Positions 1-7,133 of a DNA stretch of 22,635 bases are shown here, one piece after another. How positions within the stretch are numbered: position 1 is the first letter of the stretch; every line of letters begins with the position of its first letter. A model generated the notes under the pieces. The model saw only the letters and a program-made list of their open reading frames with translations, made no database searches and was not told where the DNA came from. This DNA comes from Baffinella frigidus (Eukaryota > Cryptophyceae > Cryptomonadales > Baffinellaceae): NCBI GenBank assembly GCA_026770585.1, contig MU647161.1:94038-116672 (forward strand), in the 5' to 3' direction. Position numbers and translations under genes: made by a program.

Positions 1-430
1 AACCCTGAAACCTAAACACTCAACCCCAAACCAATCAACCCTAAACACTAAACCCTCAACCATAAACAATAAACAATAAACAATAAACAATCAACCATAC
101 ACCATACATCGTAAACCCTAAACCCTAAACCCCAAACCCTGAACCCTAATCCCTAAACCGTACACCCTCAACCTCAAACCCTAAACCCTAAACCCTAAAC
201 CCTAAACCCTCAACTCTGAATCCTTAACGCTAGACCCTTAACCCTCAACCCTCAACCCTCAACACTATACCCCAAACCCTAAACCCTAAACCATAAACCC
301 CAAACCTCAAACCCTACACCCTAAATTCCAAACCCCAAACCGTAAACCCTGAACCCTAAACCCTAAACCCCAAACCCTAAACCTCAAACCCTACACCCTA
401 AACTCTAAACTCTAAATCCCAAACCCCAAA
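1..430. repeat. Degenerate telomere-like array (CCCTAAA type)
   Basis: Almost the whole stretch is variants of the heptamer CCCTAAA (ACCCTAA, CCCCAAA, CCATAAA, CAATAAA, CCTCAAC). Short exact runs occur near 115-130 and 178-205, and a run of CAATAAA variants lies at about 65-100. The orientation is C-rich on the plus strand, as at a left chromosome end. The units are too diverged for a functional telomere tip, so this is a subtelomeric or interstitial relic. It ends a few bases before an apparent 3' splice site (AAAGCAG at 428-434), so it may be the 3' part of an intron whose 5' exon lies outside the window. Confidence 0.9.
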
Positions 431-467
431 GCAGGCGCGGCTGGTACAAGTAGTTGTTGATACCAAG

Positions 468-1570
468 ATGGCGAGGATCTGGTTGAACCAGGCGTGCACG
501 CCTCTGTCTTGCCTCACAATCCAGAGAGTGCGGCTCTTGATGCTGTAAACACTCACCCCGCACCCTACTCCTTTGCAGATGGGGCTCGCTGGAGGAGGCG
601 GCAGCGCTGGCGGCCGCGCTGGCGGATCTGACCATGGCCGACATAGTGGTTGTCTCGAGCTGCGACGGGTGGGAGCGGTGCTTCGACCACCAGGCGGCCA
701 ACGCGCTCTCTCGGTGCGGGATCGACGGGCGCGGCATGCTCAAGGTCTGCGAGGAGGCCAAGGCCGCGTGGGACTCTCTCGCGAAGAAGCTCGGCCGGCC
801 TCCGGGGGATGACGTCCGCCCCGAGGGGCATGGCCACCCGGTCGCGGGGGTAGGCATCCCGGGCCGGAAGCCCTGGGGACGCACGGTGCTGCTGAACAAG
901 CTGGGGACGCACGCGGCGATAGCGGAAGTGAGCGTCTCGTCCGCGGAGCTGGCAGCAGGCCGCGCGGAGGTTGAGGCCAAGAAGACCACGGACACCCAGG
1001 CGCGCGCGCGCGTCGCGGGTACTGCCAAGGTCGTCACGCCCTTCAGATGGCAGCACGAGCCAGGTCCCTGCCCCAGGGTCCCCACCCCGGCTCGCCCGCC
1101 TCAGACCGCTCCGCCCCCGGCAGTGGGACAAGCAGCGGCACTGCGCCACAGCGTGAGACGAGCGTTCGACGAGCGTGAGGTGCTGCCAGCAGTCGCGTGC
1201 GTGTGCACTCTGCTCTGCGGCAGATGCCATCAAGCGTGCGCGGTATCAGTCAGGCCTTGGCGCCACGCCGTGGCAGAGGCGTCTCCGTGGAGGCGGGGCC
1301 TCACGCGCCGCGGTGGCCTGCCAGCCTGCTCTCTGACACTCTTTGACACCCAGGCCTTGACAGGCTCTCACTGACTGGCTCTGGCAGGCAGGGTCTGACA
1401 AGCTGGGTCTGACAAGGTGTGGGCGGAGGGCAGGTGCCGACTCAGGGTACAACACGTTGCCCGGGCACTCGTTTTCGTCGCCCTCCAAGACCGTGCCTGA
1501 CGCCAAAGATCCCAAGATCATTCTGCGCGAGCCTCCCGAGTTCCGCTCGCTCAACCCTGCCACCAATTAA
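468..1570 (+). CDS. Unknown 215-aa protein, three coding exons (468-493, 579-1063, 1434-1570)
   Basis: I do not recognise the family. Coding exons 468-493, 579-1063 and 1434-1570 join in one frame to a TAA at 1568-1570. Intron 1 (494-578, phase 2) starts GTGCAC and ends with a pyrimidine-rich CTCCTTTGCAG; intron 2 (1064-1433, phase 1) starts GTCCCT after CAG and ends GGGCAG. The ATG at 468 has a good context (AAGATGG); ATG 634 (ACCATGG) is an alternative start. The frame is open back to 435, just after a possible CAG acceptor, so a further 5' exon may lie outside the window. The N-terminus is a hydrophobic/alanine-rich helix (LEEAAALAAALADLT), followed by a compact Cys-containing region (SSCDGWERCF, CGIDGRGMLKVCEEA), a basic middle and a Pro/Ser-rich tail ending SLNPATN. 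There is no clear signal peptide. The reading frame has strong GC third-position bias. Function unknown. Confidence 0.6.
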
Positions 1571-1640
1571 GTACATGTACATACTTCTTGCATGCGAGTG
1601 TGCCGGCCACGCTACCTACATGCACGCTCGTCGTAGAGGG

Positions 1641-1697
1641 CGCCGAGCGTAGGGCGCCCTGTAGCGCCGAGCGTAGCGCCGAGCGTAGCGCCGAGCC
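1641..1697. repeat. 12-bp tandem repeat GCGCCGAGCGTA
   Basis: Two adjacent exact copies at 1664-1687 are followed by a partial copy at 1688-1697. A fourth near-copy at 1641-1651 is separated from them by a short spacer. The array lies in the 3' flank of the plus-strand gene, where it could be in the 3' UTR. Confidence 0.75.
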
Positions 1698-1887
1698 ATG
1701 CGGGGGGCGCGTTCAACAGTCACCACGCCGCTGCGCATCGCTGTTTTCTCGAAAATCTGCACCCGTTGCCTGAGAAAAGCGCCCATGGAGGGGAAAAGCT
1801 CCTGCCGCACGCGGAAAGCTCCTACATGTGAGAAGGGGTACCTTGTCCATCAGAAATGGTTCTGATAATAACCCAGCGTTTTGGAGG

Positions 1888-2073
1888 TACGGAGGTATCG
1901 GGGCTACAAGAAACCGGAACTTAAGAACACAGACCGGATTTGCCCCCCCCGTTTTCTCAATTTAAAACCAGAGGGTTGATTTAACATTGTGGTAAGTCAA
2001 CCCTCTGGTACTAATTCAAGAAAACAAACACCGACCGATGTCGGAGCACCCGTTCTTCCCAGATACCTCTGTA
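1888..2073. repeat. Nested inverted repeat (foldback element)
   Basis: The inner arms are a perfect 13-bp inverted repeat (ACCAGAGGGTTGA at 1967-1979, complement at 1997-2009) with a 17-nt loop. The pairing extends outward imperfectly to 1951-1979 / 1997-2025, about 24 of 29 positions. A second, outer pair lies at 1888-1899 and 2062-2073 (11 of 12). No coding potential. The symmetry suggests a foldback or MITE-like remnant; target-site duplications were not found. Confidence 0.65.
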
Positions 2074-2102
2074 TCGATGAGAACTAAGTGTTTTTGAGGA
2101 TG

Positions 2103-2140
2103 GGTGGCGGTTCTCAATTTATAAGACCGTGCCACCGATT
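2103..2140. repeat. Hairpin-forming copy of a short dispersed repeat
   Basis: GGTGGCGGTTCT (2103-2114) pairs imperfectly with AGACCGTGCCACC (2124-2136) across an A/T loop. The core AAGACCGTGCCACCG recurs as AAGAACGTGCCACCG near 3393 and more loosely as TAAGAACTTGCCAACG at 3349, so this is a small local family of unknown origin. Confidence 0.45.
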
Positions 2141-2960
2141 TTTTCCCCCCACGCACTGCTTACTTTGTTTATTTATTGGCCCACAGATCGCTTACCCCCC
2201 CAGGAAATAAGGCTTCGATTTCGTGATTTATTGGCTTGGATTCGTCGGCCGACCCGGGCCTTCTGTTAGTCTAAAGTACGGTCCTGCCTACGTTGAATGT
2301 AAACACCGCCTTGCCTAATTCTGGGGGTCGCTCCCTTAAGATGCGGATGAAGAAGACGACGAAGAAAGGGTTTGGATGAAGCCCATAGTCAACAGATTCC
2401 AGATCCGAATACTATGAACTCTATCCCCAAACCCCGGCGCCCACCCACGTTGGGTGAACTCAGAAAACTGGGAGCGGCGCCATGCCGGGACCCTGTCTCC
2501 TCTACGCCTGGATTACTGAGAGCAGCGTGATGCCAAGACCCAGTCTCCGATAGCATTGCGCTCATCACAGTCTCCGATGTGTAAAGGGGAAGCCTTCCCT
2601 GTACACGTGACCCCCTGTGGGGTACACTGCCAAGACATCCGTTGCGTTTGGACCCCAGCCTCTCTGAAGCCCGGGATCAAAAACCTGACTGAGTGTCAGG
2701 AAAGGATCCACCGCCCGTTTGAGACAGTGATGCGTTGCTCACCACTGACCGGACTTCAGTAACCAGGAATTTGGGACTACGGGAAAGGTTTGAAGGGTTT
2801 GACGAGACGGCGTCATGATCAGCACTAAGGTTGAAGGAGGGAGGAGGAGTCACGCTCTTCCGAGAGTCAGATAACTGATTCTTCGACTTTCAGCATTCAG
2901 CTGAAAATACTCCCGTGTCCCCGGTTGATGGGCTAGATCCCGAAGCAACCAGGGGGAATT

Positions 2961-3032
2961 CACACTGCGCCGCAACGAAGCGCCCCACCGCTCTCAGGAT
3001 CGACGTTTTGAGAGGGGCGAGGATACAGTGTG
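2961..3032. repeat. Nested hairpin, about 72 nt
   Basis: The outer stem CACACTG/CAGTGTG (2961-2967 / 3026-3032) encloses an inner stem in which CGCCC plus CTCTCA (2981-2996, with a bulge) pairs with TGAGAGGGGCG (3009-3019). Two nested stems in register are more than expected by chance, so a structured RNA or a palindromic element remnant is possible. No known RNA family consensus was recognised. Confidence 0.5.
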
Positions 3033-3070
3033 AAAGTGTGTAGGCCAGGAGGGAGGGAAGGATTAGGAAG

Positions 3071-3119
3071 AACCGGTGGGTAGCGCAACGGATGTAAGAT
3101 CCACGTTACCCACCTGGTT
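3071..3119. repeat. Inverted repeat / stem-loop
   Basis: AACCGGTGGGTAGCG (3071-3085) pairs with CGTTACCCACCTGGTT (3104-3119): about 15 bp with one bulged base and one G-T pair around an 18-nt loop. It lies 39 bp after the nested hairpin at 2961-3032 and may belong to the same element. Not a tRNA: no cloverleaf arms or T-loop consensus. Confidence 0.5.
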
Positions 3120-3576
3120 GAGCACGAGACAGCCGGGCCTTTTGGCTGGAACCGTAAAAGAACCCTGTCTACAATGCGTCCGCTATCCGTAGCCCCCCGC
3201 CGAGTTGTACCATTTGAAGTTCAGGCTAGAGAATTTTAACATCAACATTTCCAGGAAAGACAGGGTTCCCGAGTGGTGAAACCTTGAAAAGAGAAAATTC
3301 CAAGGATTAAGACACGGGCCGATCGGTTTTCCAGTGTTTCTTAAATTGTAAGAACTTGCCAACGACGGTTTCCCCTGCTTTCCTTGTGATTCAAGAACGT
3401 GCCACCGTCCGTTCTCAGATTTCACCTTATGAGCGAGGTACCCCTGTACGCACCTAGCTAGAGGGTGCGAAAGGTAGAGGGAGCGAAAGCAGGATCGGAG
3501 CTTTCACTGGAGGATAGGTGCCTTCTCTGGAAATCGGAAAACGGCAGGCGCGTTGCCTCTAGCGTTGCCGTTCACA

Positions 3577-4168
3577 TCACATCTCGTCGGGTTCGAACGC
3601 GTGGCTCTGCGCTCCGGCACGCCCCTCTCCCACCCCCCCTCCAGCACCCTCTCCAGCACCCCCGTCAATACCCCGGCCCTTCTCCTCAGCATCATCGACG
3701 AAAGCTTCGATGAGATTCTCGTCGTCCGCCCGACTCCTGCATCCAGGCCCAGATTCGTCATGGGCACAAGCACTATGGGTGTCCTTGTGTAGAGAGAGAC
3801 AAGACGCCTGCATGCGTACGGCTGAGAAACGTGAGTTGTTCGAGAGACGTGAGACGCATCAGTTGAGGAAAGCTTTCACCATCTAGCGTGGGAATGTGAG
3901 TGGAGGTGAGATGAGATACAGGCAGCAAGGCAGGGCGGGGATCGCACTTGGAGAATCGCGTCTTGAGATAGTCCAGGGCAGGGTCGAACACGACGAGCTT
4001 TGCAATCTGCCACCAGGAGATGTCCAACGTCACAACTAACCGTCCGAGTCATCACGTCACAACCATCCTTTCCACAGAAATCGCATGCCAAGGGACAGCC
4101 ATCTCGCAAGCTGGGCACAGATCAGCGGCAAAGGCTGGCTCAAAGGAACGTGTTCTTACCGGCTCCAT
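3577..4168 (-). CDS. Small 75-aa acidic/glycine-rich protein, three coding exons
   Basis: Family not recognised. Coding exons on the minus strand are 4168-4160 (ATG GAG CCG), 4006-3948 and 3736-3577. Splice sites are CCG|GTAAGA to GGTGGCAG|ATT (phase 0) and AA|GTGCGA to GATGCAG|G (phase 2); the phases match and the frame closes at TGA 3579-3577. The start context GCCATGG is strong. The product begins MEPIAKLVVFDPALDYLKTR, continues with an acidic helix (DDENLIEAFVDDAEE) and ends in a glycine-rich, low-complexity tail (...EPDEM). No signal peptide or membrane segment. The 9-nt first coding exon is unusual. It lies about 200 bp downstream of the 119-aa membrane-protein gene on the same strand; I cannot exclude that the two belong to one transcript or that exon 3 continues differently. 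Confidence 0.5.
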
Positions 4169-4365
4169 GGCTTTCCCTCTGCCGCGTCCTTTGTTTCGCT
4201 TGTGCGGCTTCCTATCGCCAGTGTTTCGCTTGTCCTTCTTCCTATCTCCACTGCACGCCGGGAGGGACGATATTAAATGGGTGGAAGGACGGTCGTCACA
4301 CCATGGCTCTCAGCATCCGCAAGCGCTGGAGTGGGCAGAGATTATGGCGTGCCAGGGAGAGGATC

Positions 4366-4725
4366 TTACAGGCCGGGCCCGCTCCCCCGGTACGTGGACT
4401 TCTTGCCGTATGGGCCGTTGGAGCCGTGCTTGATGGGCACCAGCTCGGCTAGGACCAGAGGCGCCGGCATCGGGGAGCCATCAGCGGGCGGGCGGGTGTA
4501 GCTCATGATGAGCACGCGTTTGTCGCCCCGCGTGTTCGTTCCATCCATGACTTCGTACTTGCCCCTGTCGATCCGCCGGAGAAGTACGGCCCGCGCATCC
4601 ACCCACTGCTTGTCAAGCGGCGTCTTGCCAGACACCGCGTCCCAGAGTCCCTGGCGCCCGGTCCACCAGATGGCGAAGATAGCCGCAAACAGCATGATCG
4701 GCGCCTGCGCAGCCCAATTCACCAT
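4366..4725 (-). CDS. 119-aa single-pass membrane protein, function unknown
   Basis: A single open exon from ATG 4725 to TAA 4366 with coding-like codon use. Residues 5-22 (AAQAPIMLFAAIFAIWWT) form a hydrophobic segment without a basic N-terminus, consistent with a membrane anchor or an inner-membrane organelle subunit. The rest is soluble and basic, with a central WVDARAVLLRRIDRGKYEVM stretch and a Gly/Tyr/Lys-rich C-terminus (SNGPYGKKSTYRGSGPG). The size and layout resemble accessory subunits of organellar membrane complexes, but no family is recognised and that is only an inference. The stop overlaps a GTAAG motif, so an alternative spliced C-terminus is conceivable. Confidence 0.65.
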   Translation of the reverse strand: MVNWAAQAPIMLFAAIFAIWWTGRQGLWDAVSGKTPLDKQWVDARAVLLRRIDRGKYEVMDGTNTRGDKRVLIMSYTRPPADGSPMPAPLVLAELVPIKHGSNGPYGKKSTYRGSGPGL

Positions 4726-4779
4726 CCCGTGGTCCTTTCTGTCTCTCCTCTCCTCCTCCCCCTTGAAATGGTGGTCGTA

Positions 4780-5760
4780 AAGTCAAAGCACGTCAAAAGT
4801 GGCGGCCCGATCGGTACCAGATTTTAGCTTTCTCGCAGGATCTGTGCAGATCCCTTCTACGGAACGGCGTGTCGTTGGCATGTGTTGGCAGAAATTAAAA
4901 CCTCAAGGACCTAAATGATCTCGGCCTAAAGGAACTGCACATTTATGTTCCAGTGTCCGCCTATGTTGGGAGATCGAAGAAGAGGGAAAAATGTGATGCG
5001 AAAGGAAGAATGGGATTTTGTGAATGATAAGTTGAGGTGTGGGCCTATATGGTGGAAGTTAAAAGAACCTGATGGACCTAGACTCATGTGAGCTTTTAAA
5101 ACGATGGGATACCTTGGGCCTTCAGCCGACTTGTGTGGTCCTGGTGTGTGTGAGAGAGTGGCAACCAGCTGGTGTACCTTCGCATACCCGATGATGGTAC
5201 CCTTCAGCCGGATTCTGCTGCGATCCTCTACACCGGGGGGGGCTGATTCGATCCGAAAGGAAGCTTGGCCTTCCTGCAGAACCAGTTCCAGAGTCCGCGT
5301 ATGGTGGGAGTTCAAAGGACGTAAAGGATGCGATCCTACGGGCAGCAGGGCCTTTTTGCAAAATAAGTTTCAGTGTTCGTTTATGGTGGGAGCAGGGCAA
5401 CAAACACGTGAACACCACGTCAAAAGTGGCGGCTCAAACAGTGTTGAAGAAAATCTTCTGCCATGCGCCCCACTTCAGGACTGCCCTTTGGCCGATTTCT
5501 GCTTCCATCCGCTGCACCTGGGGGCGTGATGCGATTTGAAAGGACGCAGGGCTTCTCTGCAGAAGCAGAACCAGTGCCCGCATATGGTGGGAGCTCTAAG
5601 AACCTACAGGACATGCAATAACCTCGGCCTGTAGCAAGCCGAACGTGGGGACCACCCCTTAGCCAGTTTCTCTGAAGAAACCCCGCACTGGGGGGGCTTG
5701 ATGTGATCCTAAATGAAGCATGGCTTCTGTGCAGAATGTCAAGATGCTCGAGGATCCTAG
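4780..5760. repeat. Decayed tandem repeat of about 150-250 bp units
   Basis: This gene-free stretch is built from imperfect copies of one unit. Recurring landmarks are GTCCGC-TATGGTGGGAG (near 4955, 5045, 5297, 5375 and 5580), followed by AAAGAACCTAAAGGAC-like sequence, and GATGCGATCCGAAAGGA with CTTCTCTGCAGAA (near 5240, 5530, 5700). An 18-bp piece, CACGTCAAAAGTGGCGGC, is exact at 4789-4806 and 5416-5433. The copies sit in different frames with stops, so the conserved thing is the DNA, not a protein, although minus-strand translations echo short peptides such as ASFRI.S.PP. A related copy lies at 22559-22627, so the family is dispersed. Confidence 0.75.
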
Positions 5761-5879
5761 GCACGAGAAGTCTGTGACGGGATTCCAGGGAGCCCCAGGA
5801 AAAAACGGGATTGGTCGTCCGACCAGTGTAAAAGACTCTGCTTCGCTAACCCCCTTCGCCGCGGTCCTCGATTTTAAAT

Positions 5880-5885
5880 TTTATT
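5880..5885 (-). terminator. Poly(A) signal AATAAA of the giant gene
   Basis: On the minus strand AATAAA lies 50 nt after the proposed TGA stop (5938-5936), in an A/T-rich patch (AATAAAATTTAAAAT), and a TGTAAA sits just before it. Position and composition fit a 3'-end processing signal. Confidence 0.65.
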
Positions 5886-5935
5886 GACCAAGTGTACATT
5901 TACACGTAGAGTTTTGCAGCACAGCGGTTGGTACA

Positions 5936-7133
5936 TCAAACGAAGGCCATCTGGACCACGTCCTCCTCCCCGCTGGTCGTGTTCAGCCTTGCATTTGCTC
6001 CGCCGTTGCCATGCTGCGGGCGCGCGCGCGTGAGCAGTGTGCAGAAATGCGAGCAGGAGGCTAGCACGCAGTGCCTCGCAGCGTGACATGCCATGAGAGG
6101 GTGCGAGCGCGCGCGCAGTTACGCGGGACAGAGTCTAGCACGCGACAAATGCGCCGACGCTCGCAGGAGACGGGCACCAAGGTGCGCGAGAGACAAGGGG
6201 GGGACAAGACCTCGTGCATGCGACGGCTGATGAGGTCTGTCTCTTCGGCTCCGAGCTTCGACAGCGCCTCAGCAAGCGAATCCCGCGACAGCCCCTCGCA
6301 GACCTGCCACGTGCCACGTCCCGAACCACAGGATCTGAGTCAGACCACCATGCCCACTTGACAGGCAGCCTCGAGAAGGGCGCGCGTGCGGCGGGGCGAG
6401 TGGAGAGGGCGAAGCAGGGCGGGAAGAGCACCGCAGGGAAGTTGTCCTCGGAGCGCGCCATGACGAGCGCGGCCGCGCGCTGGCTGGGTGCGAGCGCCTC
6501 GAGGAGCCTTGCCGCGACTGCCGGCGCCATCCTCCCCAGCGCGCCCACCATCGCCGCCTGCCCCCACGCCACCAGCCACCGCACCCACCCGCCTCAGCAC
6601 ACGCGCCCGCGCACTGCGGTTAGCACACTGACACCGCGGTCCTCGCCTGGCAGTGGGGTCAAGAGGGGCGCAGGGCTGCGTCCGCGGGTGGCGTTGGCCT
6701 GAAAGAGCAGGGAGGGGGGTGCTGGGCGACAGACCGGGTCGAGCTGGCGGAGCACGGCGCGCGCGTGGAGAGCCTCTCTCGTCCCTCCTGCCACCCGCGG
6801 ATCCAGCGCCGCCAGGGCCACGGCCCGGGCGGGGGGTGGGAGGCTCTGGATCTCCAGCGCTTTCAGCACCTGCCACCCGCCGAAGAGAGACTTCTCAAGG
6901 TCAGGACCAGCCGACGAGTGCGCCAGTCACCGTGTCGCTGCGGCAGAGGTCCAACCCTCTCGCTGTGCGGAAGTCATCTCTCGTGGGCAGCGCATGGTTG
7001 GGCGCACCCATCGGAGGCAGGGAGCGATCTCGTTTCGGGGACGAGGGTCTGGGTCTGGGATGGGGACCGCTTGGGAGAGGTCGCGCTGGGCTGACGAGTG
7101 ATCCGAGGACAGCGATCGCAGCGCCTGCGCCAT
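5936..7133 (-). CDS. Giant gene exons 16-20: helical-repeat tail and stop
   Basis: Exons 7133-7008 (donor GTGCGC; alternative end 7068 with donor GTCCCC), 6869-6735, 6557-6432, 6303-6211 and 6013-5936, all phase 0. The middle exons each carry one or two short amphipathic helices of a common style: LPPPARAVALAALDP, RMAPAVAARLLEALAPSQRA, RDSLAEALSKLGAEE. The spacing recalls the helical repeats of MgtE-N/FliG-type domains, but that likeness is by eye only. The last exon encodes HGNGGANARL...VVQMAFV and TGA at 5938-5936, with the poly(A) signal 50 nt further on. Confidence 0.7.

Larger units (their letters stand above)
1571..3576. other. Intergenic stretch without a convincing gene
   Basis: About 2 kb between the plus-strand gene and the 75-aa minus-strand gene. 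It is richer in A+T than its surroundings. The open frames in it are short, lack coding-like third-position bias and have no supporting splice signals. It holds a 12-bp tandem repeat (1641-1697), several hairpin-forming inverted repeats (1951-2025, 2103-2140, 2961-3032, 3071-3119) and copies of a short family resembling TAAGAACGTGCCACCG. No tRNA, rRNA or spliceosomal RNA hallmark was found. It looks like old non-autonomous repeat debris, though an unrecognised structured RNA is possible. Confidence 0.6.

Noticed and set aside
1-430. A true chromosome end
   Set aside because: The units are too diverged and mixed for a telomerase-maintained tip, and similar arrays occur in the interior of the window at 19417-20790 and 21740-21845.
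2556-2762. Plus-strand 68-aa frame
   Set aside because: No codon bias, no splice context, and it sits within a repeat-rich noncoding stretch.
2961-3119. tRNA, snRNA, SRP or RNase P RNA gene
   Set aside because: The stems are real, but I found no cloverleaf, Sm-site/5'-splice complementarity, or RNase P/SRP core motifs.
3183-3425. Minus-strand 80-aa frame (WHVLESQGKQGK...)
   Set aside because: It overlaps short dispersed repeats with hairpin structure, has A/T-rich unbiased codons and no start context.
3553-3792. Plus-strand 79-aa frame
   Set aside because: It overlaps the last exon of the minus-strand 75-aa gene, which has matched splice phases and a good start. The plus frame has no upstream support beyond one possible acceptor. 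Not fully excluded.
4926-5764. Minus-strand frames with recurring ASFRI.S.PP peptides
   Set aside because: The peptides recur because the underlying DNA repeat recurs. They lie in different frames with stops, so no single protein is supported.
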